64,000 bases of DNA, taken from NCBI RefSeq assembly GCF_900116445.1, contig NZ_FPBH01000007.1, forward strand, positions 186,001-250,000, in the 5' to 3' direction. Origin of the DNA: Paraburkholderia aspalathi (GTDB lineage Bacteria > Pseudomonadota > Gammaproteobacteria > Burkholderiales > Burkholderiaceae). The translations under genes and the position numbers were made by a program. Within the stretch, counting starts at the first letter, position 1. Each line of letters starts with the position of its first letter. Shown piece by piece: positions 34,806-44,234 of the stretch. The notes beneath the pieces are model-generated. The model had not been told where the DNA came from and searched no databases. It saw only the letters and a program-made list of their open reading frames with translations.

Positions 34806-35633
34806 CTATTGCGGCATCTGTCCGCTGACCGTGACGGACACCTTCAATTGCTCCTCCAGCCCGCCGATCCGCCGGCCGCGCACCGGTGCGGCGGCTTCGT
34901 AATCGCGCGCCACGGCGAGCCGGCAGTAAATCTCGCTGGCAAACGCGGCATGCGTGACGTCGACGGAAATCCAGCCCTTGCCGTCGAGCCACACGTCGAC
35001 CCATGCGTGGCTCGCGCCGTGGTCCGCCCCAAGGGGACTTACTCCGCCGCTCACGTCGCCGGGTTCGATGTAGCCGCTCACGTAACGCGCCGGGATACCG
35101 CGCGCGCGGCAGCAGGCCAGCATCAGATGCGCGTGGTCCTGGCACACGCCGTTGCCGAGCGCGAGCGCCTGGGCGGCCGTGCTGGTGACTTCGGTGATGC
35201 CGGTGTTGTACTTCACGCGCTGCACGATCTGTTCGGCCAATTCGATCAGATTGCCGGAAGTCGCCAGGCTCGGCACCGATGCGGCCAGCTCGCGGACTGC
35301 CGCATCGGCCTCGGTGAGACGCGTCGAGCAGGTGAAATGCTCGAGCGGAATCGGGCCGACCGCGTCGGGCAAGTGACCATCTTTCAGCGCGATCGTGTCC
35401 ACTTCGCCCGCTACGTGCAGACGAATCTCGTTGTGCGGCTTGTTGATGACGAGCGTATGCAGCACATTGCCGTAAGCGTCGAAGGTGGCGTCGAGCTTGC
35501 CGGGTGCATCGATGCTCCAGCGCCGCACCACCTGCGAGGCGCCGCTTGCCGGCGTCAGGCGCAGTTGCTGGATCGAATAATGGACAGTCGCTTCGTAGCG
35601 ATAGGACGTGTCGTGGCGGATCGTCAGGTACAT
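34806..35633 (-). CDS. Transglutaminase-like cysteine peptidase (Anbu locus)
   Basis: 275 residues. N-terminal bacterial-transglutaminase-N domain (MYLTIRHDTSYRYEATVHYSIQQLRLTP) and a papain-like core with catalytic Cys164 (GNGVCQDHAHLM), His209 (ASHAWVDVW) and Asp225 (SVDVTH). Members act as peptidases or amidases; actual cross-linking activity is not implied. It starts 13 bases after the alpha-E stop, so co-transcription is very likely. The catalytic triad is intact. Confidence 0.93.
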   Translation of the reverse strand: MYLTIRHDTSYRYEATVHYSIQQLRLTPASGASQVVRRWSIDAPGKLDATFDAYGNVLHTLVINKPHNEIRLHVAGEVDTIALKDGHLPDAVGPIPLEHFTCSTRLTEADAAVRELAASVPSLATSGNLIELAEQIVQRVKYNTGITEVTSTAAQALALGNGVCQDHAHLMLACCRARGIPARYVSGYIEPGDVSGGVSPLGADHGASHAWVDVWLDGKGWISVDVTHAAFASEIYCRLAVARDYEAAAPVRGRRIGGLEEQLKVSVTVSGQMPQ

Positions 35634-35646
35634 AAAAAGAACTCCG

Positions 35647-36597
35647 TCAGGCGACTGGCAACATCAGATAGGTACGCGCAACCAGATTGCCGAGCTCGAA
35701 CACGCGAGCCAGGAACTGTGTCAGATAGGCGTGCAGGCCGGCTTCGAAAATCTGCCGGATGTCGGAATACACCAGTTCGGCGCGCAGCTTGCCGGCAAAT
35801 CGCTCGCACTGGTTCGAGCCCGGCGTGCGCAGCATCGCCAGATTCGTGCAGACGCCTTCGAGCGAAGCGAGCAGCGAGCGCGGCATCTGCTGGTTCAGTA
35901 TCATCAACTCGACCACCCGCGCTGGCGTGACGACATCGCGATACACCTTGCGATAAATCTCCAGCGCCGACACCGAACTGAGAATCGAGGTCCAGTAGTA
36001 AAAGTCTTCGAGCTGGCGGGCGGCATCGCGTGAATTCGGCTCGACGTCGGCGAAGCGCACGTCGAGAATCCGCGCAGTGTTGTCGGCGCGTTCGAGGAAG
36101 GTGCCGAGCTGCGTGAAGAAGAACGCGTCGTCCTGCAACGCGGTGCCGATCGTCACGCCGCGCGACAGGTGCGAGCGGAACTTCACCCACTCGAATAGCG
36201 CGCCCGGATTGCTCACGGCCTGACCGGACTGACTTCGTTCGTTGAATTCGAGCCAGGTGTCGTTGATGGTTTCCCACCATTCTGTCGTCAACGTGCCGCG
36301 CACGGCGCGGGCGTTTTCGCGCGCGGCCTGCAAACACGAGTGAATGCTCGACGGATTGTTCGCATCAGCCACCATGAAATCGAGCACATGTTCGCGGGTC
36401 GGTTCATCGTAGCGCTGCGCGAAGGCGCTTTCGAGCTCGGAAATGCGCAGCACCGAGCGTTGTGCGCGCGACTCCTGTTCGGGCGTTTGCGGCAGCAGCA
36501 ACGCCTTCAGGTTGATGTCGAGCATGCGGGCGGTGTTCTCCGCGCGCTCCATGTAGCGGGCCATCCAGAAGAGGTGATCGGCGGTTCGGCTTAGCAT
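35647..36597 (-). CDS. Alpha-E domain protein (Anbu locus)
   Basis: 316 residues of mainly helical sequence. Start MLSRTADHLFWMARYMERAENTARMLD is the hallmark of alpha-E (DUF403) proteins, followed by ISELESAFAQRYDEP and the mid-region RADNTARILDVRFAD. Function unknown; it is nearly always next to a circularly permuted ATP-grasp and a transglutaminase. Here it lies 173 bases downstream of the ATP-grasp gene and 13 bases before the transglutaminase gene. A carrier or scaffold role is inference. Confidence 0.93.
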   Translation of the reverse strand: MLSRTADHLFWMARYMERAENTARMLDINLKALLLPQTPEQESRAQRSVLRISELESAFAQRYDEPTREHVLDFMVADANNPSSIHSCLQAARENARAVRGTLTTEWWETINDTWLEFNERSQSGQAVSNPGALFEWVKFRSHLSRGVTIGTALQDDAFFFTQLGTFLERADNTARILDVRFADVEPNSRDAARQLEDFYYWTSILSSVSALEIYRKVYRDVVTPARVVELMILNQQMPRSLLASLEGVCTNLAMLRTPGSNQCERFAGKLRAELVYSDIRQIFEAGLHAYLTQFLARVFELGNLVARTYLMLPVA

Positions 36598-36770
36598 GAC
36601 GGCGTTCCGTATCTGATGACGCGAGACCCTGATGAAAGTAAAAAGGCTCGCGCTGGTTATCCGTGTGCACCGGCGGCGGTTCGACTACTTCGCCGGCACG
36701 TTGGGTTGCGGGTGCGGTTGCATGAATTGCTGCACCAACTCCAGCATGAGCAACCGCATTGGCAACCGCG

Positions 36771-38180
36771 TCAGTCGACCATCCACGTATCTTTGGTCCC
36801 GCCTCCCTGCGACGAATTGACGACGAGGGAGCCCTCCTGCAACGCCACGCGCGTAAGACCGCCCGCGCACATCGTCACGCTCTTGCCGGACAACACGAAC
36901 GGCCGCAAGTCGATATGGCGCGGCGCGATGCCGGACTCGACGAACGTCGGGCATGCCGACAACGCGAGCGTGGGCTGCGCGATATAACCCGCGGGTCGCG
37001 CGATCAGGCGCTCACGGAACGATTCGATTTCGGCTTTCGTCGACGCCGGTCCCACCAGCATCCCGTAGCCGCCCGCGCCGTGCACTTCCTTGACGACCAG
37101 CTCGGGCAGATGCGCGAGTGTGTACGCGAGATCGTCGGCCTTGCGGCACTGGAACGTGGGGACGTTGTTGAGGATCGGCTTCTCACCGAGGTAAAACTCG
37201 ATCATTTCCGGCACGTACGGGTAGATCGATTTGTCGTCGGCGATACCGGTGCCCATGGCATTCGCCAGCGCGACACGTCCGGCTCGATACGCGGTCAACA
37301 GACCCGGCACGCCCAGCGCTGAATCGTTGCGAAAAGCGAGCGGATCGAGAAAATCGTCGTCGACGCGGCGATAGATCACGTCGACGCGCTTCGGTCCCTG
37401 CGTGGTGCGCATGAACACATAGTTGTCGTCGACGAACAGATCCTTGCCCTCCACCAGTTCGACACCCATCTGCTGCGCGAGGAAGGTGTGCTCGAAATAC
37501 GCGGAGTTGTACATGCCCGGCGTGAGCACCACCACGACCGGATCGTCAACGCCTTCGGGCGCCACCGAGCGCAGTGTGTCGAGCAGCAGATCGGGATAAT
37601 GCGCGACCGGCGCAATGCGGTTCTGCACGAACAGCTCGGGGAAAAGCCGCATCATCATCTTGCGGTTTTCCAACATATAGGACACGCCCGACGGCACCCG
37701 CAGGTTGTCTTCGAGCACGTAGAACTCGCCCTCGTCGCCTGCGCGCACCACGTCGACGCCGGCAATATGCGCGTAAACACCGAGCGGCACGTTGACGCCC
37801 TGCATTTCAGGCCGGTATTGCGCGTTGGTATAGACCTGTTCGGCCGGCACGATCCCGGCACGCACGATGTTGCGATCGTGATAGACGTCGTGGATAAACA
37901 GATTGAGCGCCTGCACCCGCTGGCGCAAACCGGCTTCCAGCGTCTGCCATTCGCTGCGCGGAATGATGCGGGGAATCAGATCGAAGGGGATCAGCCGCTC
38001 GGTGCCGGACAAATCGCCGTTCACCGCAAAGGTGATACCGACCCGGCGGAACAGCAGGTCGGCTTCCGCACGCTTGCGTGCGATCGCCTCATTGCCCTGC
38101 TTTACCAGCCACCGCTCAAAGCGCGCGTAGTGTGGCCGCACGGCATCGTCATGATGACGCATCTCGTCATAGCATCGCAT
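36771..38180 (-). CDS. Circularly permuted ATP-grasp protein (Anbu locus)
   Basis: 469 residues from ATG 38180, with GCGGGG nearby; the longer frame to 38228 is less likely. The start MRCYDEMRHHDDAVRPHY is characteristic. CP-ATPgrasp features include RIIPRSEWQTLEAGLRQR, VLTPGMYNSAYFEHTFLA, VKEVHGAGGYGMLVGP and RHIDLRPFVLSGKSV, the latter close to the ATP-binding region. ATP-grasp enzymes join a carboxylate to an amine, thiol or other nucleophile through an acyl phosphate. With Anbu and a transglutaminase it suggests a make-and-break amide system, which is inference. First gene of the locus. Confidence 0.93.
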   Translation of the reverse strand: MRCYDEMRHHDDAVRPHYARFERWLVKQGNEAIARKRAEADLLFRRVGITFAVNGDLSGTERLIPFDLIPRIIPRSEWQTLEAGLRQRVQALNLFIHDVYHDRNIVRAGIVPAEQVYTNAQYRPEMQGVNVPLGVYAHIAGVDVVRAGDEGEFYVLEDNLRVPSGVSYMLENRKMMMRLFPELFVQNRIAPVAHYPDLLLDTLRSVAPEGVDDPVVVVLTPGMYNSAYFEHTFLAQQMGVELVEGKDLFVDDNYVFMRTTQGPKRVDVIYRRVDDDFLDPLAFRNDSALGVPGLLTAYRAGRVALANAMGTGIADDKSIYPYVPEMIEFYLGEKPILNNVPTFQCRKADDLAYTLAHLPELVVKEVHGAGGYGMLVGPASTKAEIESFRERLIARPAGYIAQPTLALSACPTFVESGIAPRHIDLRPFVLSGKSVTMCAGGLTRVALQEGSLVVNSSQGGGTKDTWMVD

Positions 38181-38579
38181 GTCACGCCCCGCTCTTGTTG
38201 TCGGATAGAAGGCGAATGCGCTGCGCATTCGGTGTTCGACAATCGTTCAAGCAAGCGCTATGCCATTGAGCTCTTCGCGTACCAAATACAGTGCATGCAC
38301 GCCAACAGCGCATCCCGACCGGCATGGCCTCGCTGCCATCGTACTGCGGCGGCTCATGATGCGCTAGTACGGTGCATAAGCGGCACCTTGGCGGGCAGCG
38401 GCGAGTTCGCCAAGCCACGGCAGGCGGACATAAAAAATCCCCGTGGATTCACATCCACGGGGATTCGGACAACTCGCACTGCGGGTCGGCTCAAACGTTA
38501 ACCACAGTTAAAAGCGCACGGTTAAAAACACACCGTTAAACCACCACGCTCAAAAACCGCGGCAACGCATGAAGCTCGA
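38181..38579. other. Spacer between the ATP-grasp and HU-like genes
   Basis: 399 bases. Holds the promoter of the Anbu locus and the terminator at 38432-38466 of the HU-like gene. Otherwise nothing recognised. Confidence 0.45.
38432..38466 (-). terminator. Rho-independent terminator of the HU-like gene
   Basis: On the minus strand, AATCCCCGTGGAT and ATCCACGGGGATT (38437-38449 and 38453-38465 on the plus strand) form a 13-base stem with a three-base loop, followed by a T run (complement of the A run at 38432-38438). Confidence 0.88.
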
Positions 38580-39032
38580 TCAGCCTGCTGCTGCGTCTTT
38601 CAGCTTCTTCAGCGGACGTGCCTTGATGCGCACGCTAGCCGGCTTGGCCGGGAACCAACGCTCTTCACCCGAGAACGGGTCTTTGCCGAAGCGCTTCTTC
38701 TTCGCCGGCACAGCTTGCACGACGATCTTCAGAAGACCCGACAGCGTGAATTCGCCAGCGCCCTTCTTGTGCACAGCGCCGAGGATCGTGTCTTCGAGCG
38801 CGGCCAGAACGGCCTTGGCAGTCTTCGGTTCCACAGCAGCGCGTTCAGCGACGTGTGCAGCCAGCGAGGCCTTCGTGAAGGTGTCCTTGATCGGCGACGG
38901 AGCGCTGGACGCCTTCACGGCGACCTTCTTAGCTGCGACGGCTTTCTTCGCAGGGACTTTCTTTGCAGCAACCTTCTTGGTCGGTACCGGGGCAGCAGCC
39001 TTCTTGGCCACCTTTTTTGCGGAAGTCGGCAT
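38580..39032 (-). CDS. HU-family DNA-binding protein with H1-like N-terminal tail
   Basis: 150 residues from ATG 39032 with GGAG seven bases upstream. Residues 1-45 are Lys/Ala-rich (AAKKVPAKKAVAAKK-type repeats, like histone H1 tails). The rest is an HU/IHF domain: SPIKDTFTKASLAAHVAE, EPKTAKAVLAALEDTILGAV, FTLSGLLKIVV, then KKKRFGKDPFSGEERWFPAKPASVRIKARP, whose Arg/Lys and Pro-rich arm corresponds to the DNA-intercalating HU arm. Such tailed HU-like proteins occur in Burkholderiales. It likely bends and compacts DNA. Ended by the terminator at 38432. Confidence 0.93.
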   Translation of the reverse strand: MPTSAKKVAKKAAAPVPTKKVAAKKVPAKKAVAAKKVAVKASSAPSPIKDTFTKASLAAHVAERAAVEPKTAKAVLAALEDTILGAVHKKGAGEFTLSGLLKIVVQAVPAKKKRFGKDPFSGEERWFPAKPASVRIKARPLKKLKDAAAG

Positions 39033-39504
39033 GTTTCTCCTACCTGTAGTGGTCAGTGAATTGCACGAAGCGCACACGGTATGTGCACGCTTCAACGCCG
39101 GATTCTACAAGCGCTAATACGATTTGCGCGAATCTTTTGTGTATAACAGCGAAGGTTTGTTGCGCGGCGCAGACTGCGCAACACATTTTGATCCTTGTTT
39201 TAGCGGGTAAACGTGCGTCGGCGAGCCTCGGACCGGTCTGCAACACGAACACGTAACGTGCGTTACAAGTCATTTCGATGCCTGAATAGAGGCACTTTCG
39301 GCGCCGGGCGATCGTCGACGGATCTCAGCTCGATGCCAAAACCGAGGCTCGCCGACACGTTCGCCACGCCGATTCACGCGACGGAAAAAACACGCCCCCT
39401 GCAGCGAAAGTCTCTGCAGGGAGCGGCTAACGTTGCTCTGCGACAGAAAATCACAGGCGGTTTCAAGGATAGGCTTAAGTAATATTCGAGCGTGCTTTGG
39501 GTCG
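39033..39504. other. Promoter region of the HU-like gene and MocR terminator
   Basis: 472 bases. Contains the hairpin at 39384-39421 and the upstream region of the HU-like gene. No coding frame of convincing quality. Confidence 0.5.
39384..39421 (-). terminator. Terminator of the MocR gene
   Basis: CCCTGCAG (complement of 39414-39421) pairs with CTGCAGGG (complement of 39397-39404), and GCGTGTTTTTTCC follows on the minus strand. It lies about 85 bases after the MocR stop. Confidence 0.75.
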
Positions 39505-40983
39505 TCAGCGGGCAAGGCGCGGCAAAATGTCGGCGAGCCTGGTAAGCGCCGCGTCGATATGTTCGACAGCAATGCTGCCGTAACCCAACATCAAACCGGG
39601 CTGCGGCTTCGCACGCTGATAAAACGGCGCGAGTCCATACAAGCCGATCGACGCTTCACGCGCGGCGCTCACTAACGCCTCCTCGGAAAACGGCGCCTTC
39701 AGCCACGTCGCCATGTGGATGCCGGCGGTCGGCACGATCGGTTCGAACCACTGCGCGAGCTCGCCCTGCAAATGCTTCAGCATCATCGCGCGGCGCGCCG
39801 CATAGGTCTTGTGCATGCGCCGCACATGCTTGGCGAAGTCGCCGTTGAGCATGAAGGTCGCGAGCGCGGTTTGCGTGAGGGTGCAGCCGTGACAGTCGGC
39901 AATCTGGCGGGCCTTGAGAAGCGGAGCATAGAGTGAGGCCGGCGGCACCACGTAGCCGACCCGCAGCTCCGGAAAAATCGTCTTCGAAAACGTGCCCACA
40001 TAAGCGACCAGACCGGCACGGTCGAGACTTTTCAGCGGCTCCATCGGCCGGCCTTCGAAACGATACTCGCAGTCGTAGTCGTCTTCGATGATCACGGCGC
40101 CGCGTTTCTGCGCCCATTCGAGCAACTCGACGCGCCGTTCCAGACTCATCGGCATGCCGAGCGGGAACTGATGCGAAGGCGTCACGTAGACGACCCGCGC
40201 CTTGTCCGGGAGCTTGCTCACGATCAGGCCTTCGGCGTCCACCGGTACCGGCACCACGCGTGCGCCCGTGGCCGTGAAGCACGCCTGAACCGGCGGATAG
40301 CCGGGGTCTTCGAGCGCCGCGATCTCGCCGGGCCGCAATGTGATGCGCGCGATCAGATCGAGTGCGTGCTGCGCGCCTTGCGTGACGATCACGTCGTCCC
40401 AGTTGCTCGCGACCGCCCGGTTGAACGCCAGGTAGCGCGAGATCGCGAGGCGCAATTCCTGCTCGCCGGCCACGTCGCGATACATGCCTGGGCCGCGCGC
40501 CTGCACACGCAATGCGTGGTTCACGCAGCGACGCCAGACGTCGAAGGGGAACAGCGATTTGTCGGTCGCGCCGCCGACGAAATCCAGCGGTGGGGCCACC
40601 GTGGGCCGCGGCAACGGCAGAGTCTCGGGCATCTCCTCCCACAACGGCTGGGCGCGCGCCGCAGTTTTCTGTTTCGCCTTCGCCCGCTCGCGCGCCGACT
40701 CGGCCGCCCGTGCATGCGACGAGCGCTCCGCCGGCAGACGCTCCAGACCATCGGCGACGAAGGTACCCGAACCGGCCCGGGCGCTCAGATAGCCTTCTGA
40801 GAGCAAGCGTTCGAACACCTCGAGCGTCGTCTTGCGTGAGACACCCAGTTGCGTGGCGAGATCGCGCGTGGAAGGCAAACGCGTGCCGCCGGCGAGGCGC
40901 CCTTCGAGTATGCCGGCACGCAACTGCCGATAGATCTGTCCGGACAGATCGTGACGCCCGTCGACCGCGATATGGATGTCCAT
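39505..40983 (-). CDS. MocR-family transcriptional regulator (GntR HTH plus aminotransferase fold)
   Basis: 492 residues from ATG 40983 (TTG at 41001 is the alternative). N-terminal GntR winged helix about 10-80 (SGQIYRQLRAGILEGRLAGGTRLPSTRDLA, LGVSRKTTLEVFERLLSEGY) and a type-I aminotransferase-like domain about 140-490 with DVIVTQGAQHALDLIARI, IEDDYDCEYRF and PLP-Lys in GTFSKTIFPELRVGYVVP. Such proteins sense PLP or aminated ligands and control genes nearby, such as pdxST or GABA genes; none is adjacent here. Follows the POT transporter gene with a terminator between. Confidence 0.93.
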   Translation of the reverse strand: MDIHIAVDGRHDLSGQIYRQLRAGILEGRLAGGTRLPSTRDLATQLGVSRKTTLEVFERLLSEGYLSARAGSGTFVADGLERLPAERSSHARAAESARERAKAKQKTAARAQPLWEEMPETLPLPRPTVAPPLDFVGGATDKSLFPFDVWRRCVNHALRVQARGPGMYRDVAGEQELRLAISRYLAFNRAVASNWDDVIVTQGAQHALDLIARITLRPGEIAALEDPGYPPVQACFTATGARVVPVPVDAEGLIVSKLPDKARVVYVTPSHQFPLGMPMSLERRVELLEWAQKRGAVIIEDDYDCEYRFEGRPMEPLKSLDRAGLVAYVGTFSKTIFPELRVGYVVPPASLYAPLLKARQIADCHGCTLTQTALATFMLNGDFAKHVRRMHKTYAARRAMMLKHLQGELAQWFEPIVPTAGIHMATWLKAPFSEEALVSAAREASIGLYGLAPFYQRAKPQPGLMLGYGSIAVEHIDAALTRLADILPRLAR

Positions 40984-41116
40984 CCGAGTGGCTACCTTCA
41001 ATATCCGAGAAATGCTTATTCTGAAAGACCAATGCCTACCGCAAGCTTACCTCCGTCGGCGCCATCGGAGCAGAAACGTACCGGACATTTACGACAAGGA
41101 ATCGTGCATAAAACGC

Positions 41117-41155
41117 AAAATGGCGCGCCTCGTATGACAGAGGCGCGCCATTTTT
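41117..41155. terminator. Strong bidirectional-looking terminator after the POT transporter gene
   Basis: AAAATGGCGCGCCTC (41117-41131) pairs perfectly with GAGGCGCGCCATTTT (41140-41154) around an eight-base loop. A and T runs flank both sides. It lies 20 bases after the POT stop on the minus strand and thus separates it from the MocR gene. Confidence 0.9.
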
Positions 41156-41174
41156 GTGGAACTACCGGAAGCGA

Positions 41175-42716
41175 TTATTCCGCGACTGCCCCATTCAATG
41201 CAGCCGTTTGCCGCGCGTTCTCACGCGCTTCATCGCCGCAACGCTGATGCTCACGCGAGAGCTTGCGCATCAGCGGCAACAGCAGCACGGCGATCAGCGC
41301 GCCCAACGCCGCAAGCCAGCCGAGGCCGTTAAACAACTTGGTATACAGCGGCAGCGATTCGAGCGGATCGAGATTGCCCGCCGGCATCTGCGCGAAGTTC
41401 GCCACCACGCTGCCCAGATACTGCGACACACCGGTCGCCACGAAGTAAGCGCCCATCATGAAGCCGCTCATCCGCGCCGGCACGTAGCGCGCGATCATCG
41501 CGAGGCCGAGACCGCTCACCAGCAGTTCGCCGAGTGAATACAAACCGTAGCCGCCCACCATGAACCACGACGACACGCGGCCGTTCACCGCATAGTTGCC
41601 GCTCGCCGCATAGACGAAGAAGCCGGCCGCCACCACCGCGAAGCCGAACGCATACTTCACCGCGACCGGCACGTCCTTGCCGCTCTTCGCGAGCTTCGTA
41701 TAGAGCAGCGCGAGCACCGGGCTCAGCAACATGATCCAGATCGGATTGAGCGCCTGGAACTGTGCGGCGCTCCACGTGAACCACGTCTGACCGAACAGAA
41801 TGAAACGCGGATCGACGTTGCGCAGCGCGAACAGCGTGAGCGAGGTCGACATCTGCACGTAGAACACGAAGAACAGGATCACCTGCGCGGTCAGGATCAG
41901 CGCCGCCACCAGACCCGCGCGCTCCGAGCGTTCGCACTTCAGCAGCATGTAACCGAAGATCGCCAGAATCGCGACGCCCGCCGTGTACACGCAGGCCACC
42001 GCAATCGCCTTGTGCTGCAGCACGAACATCGTGACCGCGCCGAGCACGATACCGCCCAGCGCAACCGCGCCGACGCGTTTCCAGCGGATCGGTTCGGCGT
42101 CCGGCGTGGAACCGATATGCGCGAGCGTGCGGAACATGATGAAGTAGTTCAGCACCGACAGCAGCATGCCGGCGCAGCAGACCGCGAATGCCGTATGCCA
42201 GCCCCAATGGTCTTTGATCCACGGCGTCGCGAGCATCGACACCGTCGAGCCGATATTGACCGCCATGTAATAGATCGTGAATGCGCTGTCGATGCGCGCG
42301 TCGTCGCCTTCATAGATGCGGCGCACTAGGTTCGCGGCGTTCGCCTTGAACAGCCCGTTGCCCACCACGATCACGCCGAGCGATGCGTACATGTAGCTCA
42401 ATTGCTCATTGGGCAACGCCAGCATGAGATAACCGGCTGCCAGCACGCCGGCGCCGAAGATCATCGTACGGCGCGCACCGAGAATCTTGTCGCCGATCCA
42501 GCCCCCGATCGACGGCGATGCGTACACCAGCGCCGTAAACGCGCCCCACGTGAGGGTGGCATGGCTGTCGGTGAAGTTCAGCTTGTCAATCATGAACAGG
42601 ACCAGCAGCGCGGCCATCCCGTAGTAGCCAAAGCGCTCCCACATCTCGATCAGAAAGACTGTCGAGAACGAACGGGTCTGCGAGACCGGCGCGCTGCGCG
42701 GATTGGACGAATTCAT
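41175..42716 (-). CDS. POT/PTR-family proton-dependent di-/tripeptide transporter
   Basis: 513 residues from ATG 42716, six bases after AGAGG (an ATG at 42719 is also possible). Fourteen helices. EMWERFGYYGM in the first helix holds the ExxERFxYY proton-coupling motif, followed by VVGNGLFKANAANLVRRIYEGDD, DSAFTIYYMAVNIGS and GELLVSGLGLAMI. Family members import di- and tripeptides with protons. A peptide ABC system lies about 1.7 kb further, which fits a peptide-using lifestyle. Confidence 0.92.
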   Translation of the reverse strand: MNSSNPRSAPVSQTRSFSTVFLIEMWERFGYYGMAALLVLFMIDKLNFTDSHATLTWGAFTALVYASPSIGGWIGDKILGARRTMIFGAGVLAAGYLMLALPNEQLSYMYASLGVIVVGNGLFKANAANLVRRIYEGDDARIDSAFTIYYMAVNIGSTVSMLATPWIKDHWGWHTAFAVCCAGMLLSVLNYFIMFRTLAHIGSTPDAEPIRWKRVGAVALGGIVLGAVTMFVLQHKAIAVACVYTAGVAILAIFGYMLLKCERSERAGLVAALILTAQVILFFVFYVQMSTSLTLFALRNVDPRFILFGQTWFTWSAAQFQALNPIWIMLLSPVLALLYTKLAKSGKDVPVAVKYAFGFAVVAAGFFVYAASGNYAVNGRVSSWFMVGGYGLYSLGELLVSGLGLAMIARYVPARMSGFMMGAYFVATGVSQYLGSVVANFAQMPAGNLDPLESLPLYTKLFNGLGWLAALGALIAVLLLPLMRKLSREHQRCGDEARENARQTAALNGAVAE

Positions 42717-43661
42717 CATGTACCTCTTGTTCTTACGGTTGCAGCGGCGCGCGGACTGGCCACGCGGCGCGAAAAACTGGATCTGGGAAAACGGTCGGCG
42801 GAGCCCGCGCGACGCGGCACATGTATTTCCATCGGCATGTGCGTAGCCAGCGGCGCGCTCATCTGCAAACCAAGCCGCAAAGTGAAACGCCTGCACCGGC
42901 AGAACCAGCAGAAAAACCAGGGAATGGGATGGAGGCCCGCCACGCGGGACGTCCCGAAGGGACTGCCCTTGGGGGACGCTGCGCCACATCGGGCTCGGGT
43001 TCCGGCAAGCGGAACGGGCTCAATGATAAAGCATTGTGGGGAACGGCTATCCGGCGGGCGGCAGATGGCGGCCGCGCCGGGCGGCGGGCACGCAGCCCGC
43101 GGCAGGAAAAATCGGCAGTGATAGTCATGTCCTCATGCCGGCGAGCGTTCTGATGGAACGTGCCGGACAATGCTCCGCCGTGCAGGATCGCTGCGTGCGG
43201 AATAAAAAACAGCGGCCGGCGCTGCGTCTGATACAAACACATGCGCCCATCCGCCAAGCGGGCCCGATTCTGCAAACAGAAGCACCGTTCGTCACTCAGG
43301 GAATTCACTGATGCCACGCCAATTACCTGTTTTTACACGCCATATTCCATCGTTCCCCATTGGGGGCCTGGCTGAAAATAGTCTTTGATGTCATGCCTTT
43401 AACGTCTCCTCATACTCAATCTGCATCAATGCCGAAATCCATTGCATACAGCAGTCTTTACCGCATCCGCTTCCAGTTTCTCGCCGATTACCGGTCAAAA
43501 CGGCTGACGCGGATTTCGGTTCTGGCAACATAGAGCGTTGTCTCGAAATTGCGGCCCCTTGCACGACCGGGCGCTGAACGGCCCGCCACCCCGGCCTGGA
43601 CCGCAATCAAACCATATTTACTTATATCAAACAAATTTTGACGGGCTAATTTCCTCCTGCT
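42717..43661. other. 945-base region without a clear gene
   Basis: Lies between the POT gene (minus) and the XRE-cupin gene (plus). The only frames found are shadows of one another with odd composition. It contains the nested inverted repeats at 42946-42978. The last 60 bases before the XRE gene are AT-rich and presumably promoter DNA. Nothing else recognised. Confidence 0.5.
42946..42978. repeat. Nested inverted repeats
   Basis: GGGAC-GTCCC (42946-42955), GTCCC-gaa-GGGAC (42951-42963) and AAGGG-actg-CCCTT (42957-42970) overlap in 33 bases. Alternative hairpins could form in the 5' leader of the POT transcript. This could also be a copy of a dispersed genomic repeat. Confidence 0.5.
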
Positions 43662-44234
43662 ATGGTCACGACAATTCAAAAGAAGAATCCGGCACTCGAA
43701 CTCGGCAGTAAGATCCGCGCGCTGCGGCAACGGCTCAAGCGCACGCTGGATGACACGGCAACAGCAGCGGGTATTTCCAAACCGTTTTTGTCGCAAGTCG
43801 AACGGGGTCTGGCGTCACCGTCCATCACTTCGCTGGCCGGGATTGCCCACGCACTCGGGGTGACGGTGCAGTATTTCGTCGACACACCAAGCGAAGAACG
43901 CTCGGTGTGCCGCGGCGATCAGTTGAAGTTTTTCGGTTTTGCGGACTCGGCCAATCTGTTTGCACGGCTGACCAATCTGACGGGCGGCCGTCAGCTCGAA
44001 GCGATCCTCGTGAGGATGCCGCCCGGGCAGAAACGCTCGGAAGTCACCACGCATGCCGGGGAAGAGTTTGTTTATGTGATCGACGGCGAAGTGTCGTTGA
44101 CGCTGGAAGGCAAGACGTTTGTGTTGCACGCGGGAGACAGCGCGCATTACGAATCGACGGTGCCGCACAGCTGGGTGAATACCGCACGCAAAGAGTCGGT
44201 AGTCGTCTGGGTGGGCACACCAAGACTGTTCTAA
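43662..44234 (+). CDS. XRE-HTH plus cupin transcriptional regulator
   Basis: 190 residues. HTH about 14-70 (LGSKIRALRQRLKRTLDDTA, ISKPFLSQVERGLASPSITSL) and a cupin sensor about 115-185 (HAGEEFVYVIDGEVSLTLEGKTF, LHAGDSAHYESTVPHSWVN). These regulators usually control amino-acid, polyamine or peptide use genes next door. The opp operon begins 181 bases downstream in the same direction, so it is the likely target. Confidence 0.92.
   Translation: MVTTIQKKNPALELGSKIRALRQRLKRTLDDTATAAGISKPFLSQVERGLASPSITSLAGIAHALGVTVQYFVDTPSEERSVCRGDQLKFFGFADSANLFARLTNLTGGRQLEAILVRMPPGQKRSEVTTHAGEEFVYVIDGEVSLTLEGKTFVLHAGDSAHYESTVPHSWVNTARKESVVVWVGTPRLF

Noticed and set aside
39656..41032. 458-residue Arg-rich frame overlapping MocR in another frame
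   Set aside because: Typical high-GC shadow; the MocR frame shows conserved HTH and PLP motifs.
42859..43317. 152-residue frame in the 945-base gap
   Set aside because: Overlaps several competing frames and the nested repeats; no ribosome-binding site or family similarity.
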